The notes: generated from the sequence alone by a model not told the origin. Positions 54,875 to 63,894 are shown, counted from the stretch's first letter. The stretch: 64,000 nt of DNA from Pedobacter paludis (GCF_003173575.1 NZ_QGNY01000002.1:124001-188000); one strand, 5' to 3'. Numbers and translations are program-made.

Positions 54875-55069
54875 TTGGCAGATTTAGTTTTAAAAAATGA
54901 ACACTATTACAGCAAGCGTACTATAAATTATACAAGGCCTGTGGGTACTAAATCCTTTTATATGCCTCAAATGTTAATTGATGTTAAAAGATTTTTTGAA
55001 AACACACTTAGGAAGTCAGATTTAAGTCACGAAGTTGTTATGATTCAATTATTGGCAATAATGTTGTAA
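54875..55069 (+). CDS. possible small protein or leader ORF
   Basis: A 64-codon frame starts at TTG and ends in MIQLLAIML, 11 nt before the first hairpin of a structured RNA region. It has acceptable codon use and a lysine/arginine-rich, helix-prone composition (YYSKRTINYTRPVGT). There is no ATG start until codon 30, so a shorter form is possible. It could be a leader peptide or a chance frame. Confidence 0.3.
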   Translation: MADLVLKNEHYYSKRTINYTRPVGTKSFYMPQMLIDVKRFFENTLRKSDLSHEVVMIQLLAIML

Positions 55070-55079
55070 TAAGCTCACC

Positions 55080-55217
55080 GTATTTGCGTTTTGTAAATAC
55101 TTTAGAGTAATATCTAAAGCTTCCTCAGCGGAGTAGTTAACCGCAAGAGGATTTCTTCATAAATAGTTTGTTTGGTTTATTATCCGGTCTGAGGAGCCCT
55201 CCTCGACCGGATTTTTT
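55080..55217 (+). ncRNA. candidate structured RNA or attenuator ending in a terminator
   Basis: Three hairpins follow one another: GTATTT/AAATAC (55080-55100), CTTTAGA/TCTAAAG (55100-55119) and CCTC-A-GCGG/CCGC-AA-GAGG (55123-55150). A strong terminator comes next (55182-55212, ATCCGGTC-T-GAGGAG with its complement, then a T-tract). The GAGG arm and the GAGGAG arm could pair with each other's partners. It ends 65 nt before the kinase start, as an attenuator would, but a stand-alone small RNA is equally possible. Confidence 0.5.
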
Positions 55218-55281
55218 GTTTAATCCGTTTTTACATTACATTTGGCTTAACAGAAAAACCATTGTTGCATTATTTTATACC

Positions 55282-55812
55282 GTGATCAAATCAATTAAAA
55301 AGATAGCTATAGTTGGGCCTGAAAGTACAGGAAAATCTACCATGTCTCAATTTTTGGCAAAATATTATAAAGTTGCATGGGTACCAGAATATGCTCGTTA
55401 TTATTGCGAAGCTCTTGTTGGACCATATACCTTACAAGATGAAGTAAACATGTATTATGGCCAGGTTGCTTTGGAAGATGCCATTTTAACTACAACGAAA
55501 AACGATTTTATCATCTGTGATACCACTTTTGTAACGGTTAAAATTTGGAGTGATGAGATGTTGGGAGAAACGCCACAAATTGTTTTGGATGCCCTACCAA
55601 AACGCCCATACGATTTTTACCTTTTGTTAGATATCGATTTGCCTTGGCAGGACGATCCTCTTCGTGATTTCCCAAATCAACGCGAATATTTTATGGAAGT
55701 TTGGCACAAGGAATTGAAAGCACTTAGTGCAAATTACAAGGTGATTAATGGCCAGGGAGATGTTCGGAATCAAAACGCAATAAATGCAATTAATGAATTT
55801 TTAGGGCTGTAA
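55282..55812 (+). CDS. NadR-like nucleoside/nucleotide kinase
   Basis: The 176-residue P-loop protein matches the kinase half of NadR (ribosylnicotinamide kinase): Walker A GPESTGKSTMSQFLA, VPEYARYYCE, FIICDTTFVTVKIWSDE and LLLDIDLPWQDDPLRDFP. It lacks the adenylyltransferase domain. The start GTG (MIKSIKKIAIVG) was chosen because upstream in-frame sequence covers a terminator. In Bacteroidota such kinases often sit beside TonB receptors and PnuC-type permeases with TPP riboswitches, as here in part. Confidence 0.82.
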   Translation: MIKSIKKIAIVGPESTGKSTMSQFLAKYYKVAWVPEYARYYCEALVGPYTLQDEVNMYYGQVALEDAILTTTKNDFIICDTTFVTVKIWSDEMLGETPQIVLDALPKRPYDFYLLLDIDLPWQDDPLRDFPNQREYFMEVWHKELKALSANYKVINGQGDVRNQNAINAINEFLGL

Positions 55813-56003
55813 TTTTAAAAGCAATACTGGCGATTAATGGGGAAAATTGTTCCCGCAGTTTATGCCTAAACTTTAAAGTTGCGGAAAATTTGAGGCATTA
55901 GTTAAAATAGGAATGATTTTCCTAATAGTACAAGATTTAATTCCAAATCATTAAAGAAAAATCCATCATTTAAAGTTTTATGTTAGAATCTTAAAATAAT
56001 TTC

Positions 56004-56011
56004 TACATTTG
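56004..56011 (+). promoter_or_regulatory. TAnnTTTG -7 box before the TPP riboswitch
   Basis: TACATTTG matches the consensus and lies 9 nt before the aptamer, which fits a start site just upstream of the riboswitch. Confidence 0.6.
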
Positions 56012-56020
56012 CCTCATCAT

Positions 56021-56187
56021 TAGGGGTGCCTTGTTTTTTCAAAAACACAAAAACAGGCTGAGATCATACCCATTGACTTAAAAATAATCAAATCAGAATA
56101 ATCAATTTCCAAACGTTTGAAAATTGAATTTGATCATTGGAATTTTAAGGTCATGCACCTGATCCGGGTAATGCCGGCGTAGGGATT
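56021..56187 (+). promoter_or_regulatory. thiamine pyrophosphate (TPP) riboswitch
   Basis: The Thi-box is complete: GGGGTGCC, CTGAGATCATACCC, then an ~80-nt extended P3 arm, and GCACCTGATCCGGGTAATG followed by CCGGCGTAGGGA. In the P3 arm TGACTTAAAA pairs with TTTTAAGGTCA, CAAAT with ATTTG, and CAATTTC with GAAAATTG. The following leader has a possible hairpin (ATCGG with CCGAT) as expression platform. It controls a TonB receptor gene and probably the thiamine genes behind it. Confidence 0.95.
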
Positions 56188-56257
56188 GGAGTTATGGAAG
56201 TTTAACTGAAATCGGGAGTACCCCTATTTCCGATGGGTTTAACTAAAAACAAAAACA

Positions 56258-58699
56258 TTGAAAAAATTACTTTTTGCAGCTATTGTTGCAATGTTGCCAT
56301 TTTTAACTTTGGCACAAATCTCAGTTACAGGAAATGTATCTGATCACAATCAAAAACCGCTTCCGGGTGCAACCATTAAGTTAAAAAACCAGAAAACCGC
56401 TGTAGTAAGCGATGCCAATGGCAGTTACACGTTAAGCAACCTAAAGGCTGGCAAGTACGTTTTTAGCGTAAGTTATGTAGGTTATCAAACAGTAGAAAAA
56501 ACTATTGATTTAACAGCCAGCACGACTTTGAATTTCACCTTAGAGGCACAGGTTTTCCTCGCAGATGAAGTTGTTGTACGATCTACTCGGGCAAATGAAA
56601 AATCTGCAACCACTTACAAGAACATCAGCAAGGCAGAAATTCAGGAAAATAACTTTGGCCAGGATTTACCTTTTATTTTACAAAATACACCTGGCGTAGT
56701 TGTAAATTCTGATGCAGGTGCTGGTGTAGGTTATACGGGTATTCGAATTCGTGGAAGCGACAATAGCCGGATTAACGTAACTGTAAATGGAATTCCAATC
56801 AACGATAGCGAAAGTCAGGGAACTTATTACGTTAATATGCCAGATTTTGCATCTTCGGTTGATAACGTGCAGATTCAGCGTGGTGTTGGTACATCAACCA
56901 ATGGTGCCGGTGCTTTTGGTGCAAGTTTAAACATTCAGACCACGGCGAGCGAAATGGAACCTTATGCCGAAGTAAACAGCACTTATGGAAGTTTTAACAC
57001 TTGGAAAAACACCATAAAAGTTGGTACCGGATTAATCAACAATAGATTTAGCTTCGATGGTCGTTTATCTAGAATCAGTTCTGACGGTTACGTAGATCGT
57101 GGATCGTCTTTACTTAAATCTTATTTCTTATCGGGTGCTTATCATGGCAATAAAGATTTACTTCGTATAAACGTTTTTGCCGGAAGTGAAAAAACATACC
57201 AATCGTGGAACGGAATTCCGGAATCTAGATTAAACAATGATGTTGCAGGCATGCAGGCTTACATAGATAGAAATGGACTGAGTGGAGAGGATGCTTATAA
57301 CTTGTTAAATTCTGGGAGAACATACAATAGCTTTCTATACAATAATCAGACAGATAATTATTGGCAAAACCACTATCAAATGCTTTACGCAAGGCAGTTT
57401 TCCGATAAATTTTCTTTTAATGGAGCATTACATTATACACAGGGCGAAGGCTATTATGAAGAATATAGAGTTCAAAACGATTTAGCGGATTATGGATTAA
57501 ATCCAGTTGTAAATGGCTCAACTACTATAACCGAAACAGATTTAATCCGCCGCCGGTGGTTAGATAACGACTTTTATGGCATTACCTATGCATTTAATTA
57601 TGTACCACAAAAGAACTTGAATTTTACATTGGGCGGTGCTTATAACGAGTATAAAGGCGCTCACTTTGGTCAGATTATCTGGGCTCAATATGCATCAAAT
57701 GGAAATATAGACAGGCATTATTATGATAATGATGGTTTTAAGACTGATTTTAATATTTACGGAAAAGTAAATTACAGTCCTATTGAAGCCCTTAGTTTAT
57801 TTGCCGATTTACAATACCGCCGAGTTTATTACGACATTGCTGGAACAGAAAACAAGTTAAATACCTTGGCCATTAACGAAACCTTAAATTTCTTTAATCC
57901 TAAATTTGGCGCCACTTATTTTATTAATCCGCAAAGTAATTTATACGCATCATTTAGTGTAGCCAACAAAGAACCCAATAGAGATGATTATACCGATGCC
58001 TCGATTGGAACTTTTCCAAAACCAGAAAGATTAAATGATGTTGAAGTCGGCTATCGTTTTAAAAATGCAGATTTTAACTTAGGTGCAAACGCTTATGGAA
58101 TGTTCTATAAAAACCAATTGGTAGTTACCGGAAAAATAAATGATGTTGGCGGAAATTACCGTCAAAATGTAGATAGAAGTTATCGTTTAGGAATCGAACT
58201 GGATGGATCTTACAACATAAGCAAGCAATTTATTGTAAATGCAAATGCAGCTTTTAGCCGAAATAAGATTAAAAACTTTACCGAATATTATGATGATTAT
58301 GATAACGGCGGGCAGGTTGTAAATAATTATTCGTTAACCGATATTTCCTATTCGCCGGCCACCGTACTTTTTGGAGAATTGGCTTATAAGCCGATTAGTG
58401 GTTTTGCTGTTGCTTTACAAAGCAAATATGTAAGCAAACAGTATATGGATAATACTCAAAATAACGATCGTACAATTAATGGTTATTGGGTGAACAATGC
58501 CCGCCTTGGTTACGATTTTAAATTTGCCGGTGTTAAAAATGTAAATTTAGGTTTACTTGTAAATAACCTCTTCGATAAAAAATACGAGAGTAACGGTTAT
58601 ACTTATGGTTACCTATATGGCGGAAGCAGAATTACAGAGAACTTCTTTTACCCACAGGCAGGAACCAATTTTTTGCTAAGTTTGAATGTTAAGTTTTAA
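56258..58699 (+). CDS. TonB-dependent receptor under TPP control, probable thiamine uptake
   Basis: The 813-residue outer-membrane receptor has a signal peptide (FLTLAQ), a carboxypeptidase-regulatory domain, a plug (IRGSDNSRINVTVNGIPIND, RGVGTSTNGAGAFGASLNIQT), and a barrel ending FLLSLNVKF with a terminal phenylalanine. It starts at TTG; the signal peptide begins there, so the start is likely real. The TPP riboswitch directly before it points to thiamine or a thiamine precursor as the substrate. A ThiE-like gene and a TPK-like gene follow. Confidence 0.9.
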   Translation: MKKLLFAAIVAMLPFLTLAQISVTGNVSDHNQKPLPGATIKLKNQKTAVVSDANGSYTLSNLKAGKYVFSVSYVGYQTVEKTIDLTASTTLNFTLEAQVFLADEVVVRSTRANEKSATTYKNISKAEIQENNFGQDLPFILQNTPGVVVNSDAGAGVGYTGIRIRGSDNSRINVTVNGIPINDSESQGTYYVNMPDFASSVDNVQIQRGVGTSTNGAGAFGASLNIQTTASEMEPYAEVNSTYGSFNTWKNTIKVGTGLINNRFSFDGRLSRISSDGYVDRGSSLLKSYFLSGAYHGNKDLLRINVFAGSEKTYQSWNGIPESRLNNDVAGMQAYIDRNGLSGEDAYNLLNSGRTYNSFLYNNQTDNYWQNHYQMLYARQFSDKFSFNGALHYTQGEGYYEEYRVQNDLADYGLNPVVNGSTTITETDLIRRRWLDNDFYGITYAFNYVPQKNLNFTLGGAYNEYKGAHFGQIIWAQYASNGNIDRHYYDNDGFKTDFNIYGKVNYSPIEALSLFADLQYRRVYYDIAGTENKLNTLAINETLNFFNPKFGATYFINPQSNLYASFSVANKEPNRDDYTDASIGTFPKPERLNDVEVGYRFKNADFNLGANAYGMFYKNQLVVTGKINDVGGNYRQNVDRSYRLGIELDGSYNISKQFIVNANAAFSRNKIKNFTEYYDDYDNGGQVVNNYSLTDISYSPATVLFGELAYKPISGFAVALQSKYVSKQYMDNTQNNDRTINGYWVNNARLGYDFKFAGVKNVNLGLLVNNLFDKKYESNGYTYGYLYGGSRITENFFYPQAGTNFLLSLNVKF

Positions 58700-58724
58700 T
58701 AGAACTTAAAGACTAAAGTACTTT

Positions 58725-58787
58725 CGTCATTGCTAGGCACGAAGCAATCTCTCCCCAATTAAGATTGTTTCGCGCCTCGCAATGACG
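58725..58787. repeat. REP-like palindromic repeat
   Basis: CGTCATTGC, AGGC and GAAGCAATCT on the left are matched by AGATTG, GCCT and GCAATGACG on the right around a short AT-rich centre. It is a 63-nt imperfect palindrome of a type common in many bacterial genomes, lying between the receptor and the ThiE-like gene. It could reduce downstream transcription. Confidence 0.7.
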
Positions 58788-58859
58788 ATTTTAGAATTAG
58801 TTAAGTTAAGTGATAGCTAAATTTAATCCTGAAAATCCACTAATCCTTTGAATACGGGT

Positions 58860-59492
58860 ATGAAATACATAGAAAAGCTCCATTACATTACACACGATAT
58901 TCCAAATTTAACCCATGTAGAACAAGCACAAAAAGCTTGCGAGGCCGGGGCAAAATGGATTCAATATCGCTGTTTAAGCAAAACTGACGATGCACTTTTA
59001 GCCGATATACATGCAATTGCTGAAGTTTGCGATGATTGGGGAACAACGCTTATTGTAACCAATCATATCCACTTAAATGGCAAGGCCGATATTCAGGGAT
59101 TTCATATTGAAGATATGGATGCAGATTTTATTGCATTAAGAAAAAAAGTTGGAAATGACATAACTCTAGGCGGTTCTGCAAATACTTTTGAAAACGTGGT
59201 GCGATTGGCGAATGAAAGTGCAGATTATGTAGGTTTAGGGCCTTTTTCTGCTACAGAGACCAAACCAAATAATTATTCTATTTTAACTTTAGATGATTAT
59301 CACAATACAGCTAAAAAACTTAAAGAACTTAATTTAAGCCTACCCATTTTAGCGGTTGGTGGCATCAAAATTTACCATGTTGAAGCTTTAATGCGAACAG
59401 GAATTTACGGAGTCGCTGTTTCTGGCGCCATAAATTTTGCTGATGATTTTATTCAGGCTTATGAGGATTTTTACGAGGCAGTAAAACTTTAA
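58860..59492 (+). CDS. thiamine-phosphate synthase (ThiE/TenI family)
   Basis: The 210-residue TIM-barrel protein joins the thiazole and pyrimidine parts of thiamine. Family marks are WIQYRCLSK (WIQLR in most), TLGGSANTFENV, ADYVGLGPFSATETKP and PILAVGGI. The ATG at 58860 was chosen over a TTG four codons earlier. It lies downstream of a TPP-controlled receptor, with a repeat in the 160-nt gap, and 49 nt before the TPK-like gene, which supports a thiamine role. Confidence 0.88.
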   Translation: MKYIEKLHYITHDIPNLTHVEQAQKACEAGAKWIQYRCLSKTDDALLADIHAIAEVCDDWGTTLIVTNHIHLNGKADIQGFHIEDMDADFIALRKKVGNDITLGGSANTFENVVRLANESADYVGLGPFSATETKPNNYSILTLDDYHNTAKKLKELNLSLPILAVGGIKIYHVEALMRTGIYGVAVSGAINFADDFIQAYEDFYEAVKL

Positions 59493-59541
59493 TCTTAACA
59501 CGTAATTCTAAATTCTTGCCGCTAAGTATTAACTTCGTAGC

Positions 59542-60105
59542 ATGTCTTCACACCATATTGTAAAAGAGAAACAAGAGCCAGCACTTTATATTGATGAGCT
59601 GGGCACTTTTAACGAAGAACTTTTAGGTCAGCTTTTAGAGTGGAGCCCTACTTTATTGGTTAACGCAAGCAATTACGATAAAATTCTTTCTTTGGGCTTA
59701 AAGGTTGATGTTGTTGTAAATGGTAACCATAATGTAGAAACCCAAGAAAACACCAAGATTATTCAAGGCCCCGTTGATGCGCTGATGGTTGCCATAAATT
59801 ATCTTTATGAAGAAAAATTTCCTGCTGTAAATGTGATTACCGATAAATTTGATTTAGAAAGATTTGCAGGATTTAGCGATAAAATAAATCTGGTTGTGTT
59901 TACGGCAAAAGCAAAATTTTATGCCATTAAATCTGGCTTCTCTGTTTGGAAACCTGCCGGAAGTGAATTTAACATCCTCGGGAATTCTTATCTTGAAGTG
60001 ACTAATCTGATGCAAAATGAAAATGAAATTTTCGAGGTTGTTAAAGATGGTTTTATAGAATTTACATTTTCAGGTCAACCCATTTTTATTAGTGAGCCAA
60101 TATGA
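59542..60105 (+). CDS. thiamine-pyrophosphokinase-like protein, degenerate
   Basis: The 187-residue protein resembles thiamine pyrophosphokinase in size and layout: an N-terminal LLVNASNYDKIL stretch where the family has CADGA, a VVNGN segment where GDxDS is expected, and a C-terminal beta domain (KPAGSEFNILGNSYLEV). The DxDS metal residues are not visible. It could be a divergent or regulatory homologue. Its place after ThiE and a TPP-controlled receptor is the main support. Confidence 0.55.
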   Translation: MSSHHIVKEKQEPALYIDELGTFNEELLGQLLEWSPTLLVNASNYDKILSLGLKVDVVVNGNHNVETQENTKIIQGPVDALMVAINYLYEEKFPAVNVITDKFDLERFAGFSDKINLVVFTAKAKFYAIKSGFSVWKPAGSEFNILGNSYLEVTNLMQNENEIFEVVKDGFIEFTFSGQPIFISEPI

Positions 60106-60596
60106 TTACACTTAGAAAAGCCAAAGAAGATGATATAGAAATCATAAGAGATATCGCCAAAGAAACCTGGCCATCTGCCTATCTCGAAATTATTGGGCAA
60201 AAACAGATCGATTATATGCTCGATAAGATGTACAACAAAGGCGAGCTTTTGAAACAGTTTATGGAAGGGCATATTTTCCTAATTGCAGAAGAAGGCGAAA
60301 ATCAATATGGTTTTGCGGGTTACTCCATTACAGATCACGAAGCTCGGATTTATAAGCTCCACAAGCTTTATGTTTTACCTTCTGCACATGGCAAAGGTGT
60401 AGGCAAAATACTAATTAACGAAGTTTTTAATCAAGTTAAAGATGCTGGCGGATCTGCTTTGCAACTCAATGTAAATAAGAATAATAAAGCGAAAGACTTT
60501 TACATAAAAGCCGGATTTACAGTAAAGGAATCTGTTAAATTAGATATTGGAGAAGGCTATTTCATGGATGATTATGTAATGGAGTATAAATTTTAA
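60102..60596 (+). CDS. GNAT family N-acetyltransferase
   Basis: The 164-residue protein has the GNAT fold with the acetyl-CoA site in LPSAHGKGVGKILINEV and the ALQLNVNKNNKAKDFYIKAGF region. The substrate is unknown. It overlaps the TPK-like gene by 4 nt (ATGA), so it is in the same operon, perhaps by chance rather than function. It is followed by a strong bidirectional terminator. Confidence 0.92.
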   Translation: MITLRKAKEDDIEIIRDIAKETWPSAYLEIIGQKQIDYMLDKMYNKGELLKQFMEGHIFLIAEEGENQYGFAGYSITDHEARIYKLHKLYVLPSAHGKGVGKILINEVFNQVKDAGGSALQLNVNKNNKAKDFYIKAGFTVKESVKLDIGEGYFMDDYVMEYKF

Positions 60597-60607
60597 AATT
60601 AAAAAAG

Positions 60608-60658
60608 AAAGCCACAGATTAACAGATTAAATTATATAATCTGTTAATCTGTGGCTTT
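60608..60658. terminator. bidirectional hairpin terminator
   Basis: A perfect 22-bp stem whose arms start AAAGCCACAGATTAACAG, with a 7-nt loop, lies between convergent genes. Its CCACAGAT core also appears in the terminator at 47790 and in degenerate form at 1681. Confidence 0.9.
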
Positions 60659-60690
60659 ATATTAGCTTGTTATTGAAGAAATAGACAATT

Positions 60691-62001
60691 TTATTGCTTC
60701 AACTTAGGTATTCTGGTTGGCGTATCAGTTCCATTAACAATTGTAATGGCACTTTTTGCAATGGCTTTAATGGTTGATAAAATATTTTCTACATCCAAAG
60801 TACCATACTCATCTTTCACCGTGTGGTAAAATTCATCTACATCTATTTTATCGGTACTAATGGTATGCGCTGGAACACCTAATGCGGCAAGTGTTGCATT
60901 ATCACTTCGGTAAAATAGGTTTTGATCTGGATAAGGATCTGGATGAAAAGTAAATTCTGTTCCTGCTAAGTTTTTTTGCAAAATTTTTCCGAAATCAGAT
61001 TTATCAAATCCCGTAATAAACGCTGTATTTTTTCCAAATTTAGAGTCCTTTCCAATCATTTCGATATTAAACATCGCCACAACTTCATCAGGATTTAATT
61101 TTGCAGAGAAATATTTTGCCCCAAAACCACCAATTTCTTCAGCTGTAAAAGCCACAAAAATTAATGTACGCTCATTATTTTTTAGTGCTTTGTAATATTT
61201 AGCCAAAGCAATCATTGCTGTTGTGCCAGATGCATCATCATCGGCTCCATTAGCAATACTATCTCCATTTACAGTTTTAGTAATGCCTAAATGATCATAG
61301 TGACCAGAAAAAACAACCAGTTCTTTGGCTTTGGATTTCCCCGGAATCATTCCCGCTACATTGAATAAAGGCATTTTATCAACCTTGTTTTTCAGCTCTA
61401 TCTTAAAATCATTGGCCACGGTATCTGTTCCCAATACAAAAACCTGAACATTCGATTCGCCAACTTTATAATCCTTTTCATCAACAGTGGTTGGTTTGCT
61501 AAAATAGCTTTGATATTGCTTAAAATTATCGGCAAGCTTTGCATCAACCAAAATCAATTGATTTTTTTTAACCTTCATCATCGCCCTAAGCTGTCCCATA
61601 AAAGGTTTACTTGCATCAAGCTTAACCACAGCAGTATTTGCCTTAGTAAGTGAAACACTTTCAGCCGAAAGTCCAGTGATCAATAAATTCTCTTGTGCAA
61701 TGTCTTTTCCATCAATCTTTACTGTTTTGCTTAAGTTTGAAATCTGATATTTATAAAAAGTTTGACGGAAAGATTTTTCTCCGGTTAACGGTTGAAGACC
61801 TATTTTTTTAAACTCCGATTCTATAAATGTTGCGGCCTTATCTATTCCGGGTGTAAAAGTTCCACGGCCCTGCATCTCATCGCTGCTTAAAGTTTTAATT
61901 AGATGATCGGCATAGTCGCGGGTTATTATTTTATCAATGTTTTGTGCCCGAAGTTGGAAACTTGCCAGGCCGACAAGTGTAAAAAGGAAAATCTTTTTCA
62001 T
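60691..62001 (-). CDS. M28 family metallopeptidase
   Basis: The 436-residue exported protein (LVGLASFQLRAQ signal) has the di-zinc M28 site: SGHYDHLG, GADDDASGTTAM, AFTAEEIGGFGA with the catalytic glutamate, EMIGKDSKFG and VPAHTISTDKID. A protease-associated-like insert lies before it. It should be a periplasmic aminopeptidase. The ATG at 62001 fits the signal peptide better than the one 24 nt upstream. It follows the M61 gene by 35 nt in the same operon. Confidence 0.92.
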   Translation of the reverse strand: MKKIFLFTLVGLASFQLRAQNIDKIITRDYADHLIKTLSSDEMQGRGTFTPGIDKAATFIESEFKKIGLQPLTGEKSFRQTFYKYQISNLSKTVKIDGKDIAQENLLITGLSAESVSLTKANTAVVKLDASKPFMGQLRAMMKVKKNQLILVDAKLADNFKQYQSYFSKPTTVDEKDYKVGESNVQVFVLGTDTVANDFKIELKNKVDKMPLFNVAGMIPGKSKAKELVVFSGHYDHLGITKTVNGDSIANGADDDASGTTAMIALAKYYKALKNNERTLIFVAFTAEEIGGFGAKYFSAKLNPDEVVAMFNIEMIGKDSKFGKNTAFITGFDKSDFGKILQKNLAGTEFTFHPDPYPDQNLFYRSDNATLAALGVPAHTISTDKIDVDEFYHTVKDEYGTLDVENILSTIKAIAKSAITIVNGTDTPTRIPKLKQ

Positions 62002-62036
62002 TCTATTATAATTTATGCGATCCAAGTTATAGATTA

Positions 62037-63869
62037 TTATTTGGTTTTAACCTGCGAGTTTAACCATTTATCTCTAAAAGCCTCCATCTCTTTTGTTAAA
62101 GCACCGCCTGTTTTTTCTATTGGAACAATTTCCATCACAGGGTTTTCTGCAAAGGTTAAATTTGTAGATTTTTGTTCCCCTCTATGTAGATAGCTCACCA
62201 AAACTACATCGCCGGGTTTACGTGAATCGGTAATTTTTGTTAGCGTAGCCTGATCTTTAATTTCCAAATGATCGAGTGTCAAAATCACATCATCTACATC
62301 TAAACCAGCATTATAGGCTGGCGTACCCTGTACCGTTTGAGGCAATACTGCTTTTCCTGTATCAAAATTAACTCTTGATAAACCTGTATAGGCCTGATTT
62401 GGGTTCACTTTTCGAAGAATAAAGCCTGCATTTAACAGCAATTTGGCATAATCGCTTTTTTCTGTTCCATAGATATACCGCTTAAAAAAATCTCTAGCGA
62501 AAGTTGGGTTCTTAGTTAAAATACCTAATGTTTTCTCTAAATCAGGAACGGTGTAGGCGATTTCTGGCTTTCCATAAGCTTTCCAAAGTGCCCTCATGTA
62601 ATCGTCAAGGGTAAGATTAAAATCAGCTCTTAATCTTAAATCTAAGGCGAGCGCTGTGGCGGCGCCATACGTATAATAGGAGGTGAAGATATTTCCTTTA
62701 TTGGTTTGATCTATGGCTACTCCTGCATCTGCAAAAACTGCATATCTACTGGCCTGTATTGGCGAAAAATTCCGCGCTCCTGGCGAAGTTAAAACGGCGT
62801 TGATTAGCCCATTAAATGTCTGTGTGGCATTATCAACCGTTTTTAAACCTGCCCGAGTTAACAACAGCGCACCGTAATATTGCGTAAAACCTTCTGCCAG
62901 CCAAAGCTCATCGCTAATGTTCGAATGTTCAAAATTAAATGGCTCTAAAGTTTTTGGCCTTAGCCTTTCTACATTCCAGCTGTGGAAATATTCATGAGAA
63001 AATGTTCCCAATAATTGAGATTCGTATCCATCTATTTTTGGTGTGCGCTGAACAATAGAAGTAGAATTTCGGTGTTCCATTCCATCTCCAGCATTTTCCG
63101 GATAAACATCTTCTAAAAAATAATAGTTTCCATAATCGTAAGCCGGAAATTCGCCCCAAACAGCCAAATGCTCATCAACCATTTTCTTTAGCAGATCTGC
63201 ATAATTGTCGATGGTTTTTTGACTATCGTTAGAATGAGCGATTAGGTGGATGGTCTGAGTTTTTCCATCGGGATTTTTTACCTTCCAGCTTGCAGTTTTA
63301 TAATTAGCAAGTTCAGTGGGGCTATCCATAAAATACTGCAGGTTTGGCGCAAAATAGGTTTCATTTCCCATTGGTTTAAGTTGGGTAGCCACTTTCCAGT
63401 TTTGCTTTTCGGCATAATTAAACTTTACCAATCGGGCCCGTTTATCCATCCCAACAGGAAAGGCAAAAGTTGCCGGAATGTTCATGTGTGCATGGGTTTC
63501 ATCAAAACCAGCATAAGTTCCATCTATCCAGTTTCCAAAAAGCGTATAGGTAATTTTTACACTGTTGCCATGTGCAGGGATTTCATAAACATCGCCTGCG
63601 GATTGTTTTAAAATAAGTTCCTTGCCCGAAGGGTCGAAAGCTTTAAAGTTATAAACGTTTTTGCCAAATTCGTGCGTGGCATACCTACCTGGCGAAGATC
63701 GGCTCATTCTTACTGTTAATGGCCCTGCCGGAACGTTTGGAATTTGCATGCTAATCTGCGCTTCATGATGAATTGCATTTGGAAAAGAAACCGTATAACT
63801 GATTTCATTTTGTGCAAAAGCACATATCGACAACATACTAATAATTGCTGTACCGAGGATTTTCTTCAT
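62037..63869 (-). CDS. M61 family metallopeptidase with PDZ domain
   Basis: The 610-residue exported protein (IISMLSICAFAQ signal) has an N-terminal beta domain, an M61 glycyl-aminopeptidase-type zinc site TFSHEYFHSWNVERLRP with the distal EGFTQYY glutamate, and a C-terminal PDZ domain (TPAYNAGLDVDDVILTL). The ATG at 63869 gives a clean signal peptide; the frame is open 72 nt further upstream, but that part overlaps a palindrome. It is the first gene of a two-peptidase operon with M28. Confidence 0.93.
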   Translation of the reverse strand: MKKILGTAIISMLSICAFAQNEISYTVSFPNAIHHEAQISMQIPNVPAGPLTVRMSRSSPGRYATHEFGKNVYNFKAFDPSGKELILKQSAGDVYEIPAHGNSVKITYTLFGNWIDGTYAGFDETHAHMNIPATFAFPVGMDKRARLVKFNYAEKQNWKVATQLKPMGNETYFAPNLQYFMDSPTELANYKTASWKVKNPDGKTQTIHLIAHSNDSQKTIDNYADLLKKMVDEHLAVWGEFPAYDYGNYYFLEDVYPENAGDGMEHRNSTSIVQRTPKIDGYESQLLGTFSHEYFHSWNVERLRPKTLEPFNFEHSNISDELWLAEGFTQYYGALLLTRAGLKTVDNATQTFNGLINAVLTSPGARNFSPIQASRYAVFADAGVAIDQTNKGNIFTSYYTYGAATALALDLRLRADFNLTLDDYMRALWKAYGKPEIAYTVPDLEKTLGILTKNPTFARDFFKRYIYGTEKSDYAKLLLNAGFILRKVNPNQAYTGLSRVNFDTGKAVLPQTVQGTPAYNAGLDVDDVILTLDHLEIKDQATLTKITDSRKPGDVVLVSYLHRGEQKSTNLTFAENPVMEIVPIEKTGGALTKEMEAFRDKWLNSQVKTK

Positions 63870-63894
63870 AAAGCTGGGTTTAATGGCGTTAAAA

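Noticed and set aside
55168..55281. upstream extension of the NadR-like kinase from a TTG
   Set aside because: The extension would translate through the terminator hairpin and has a proline/arginine-rich product unlike the family; the GTG at 55282 matches the family start.
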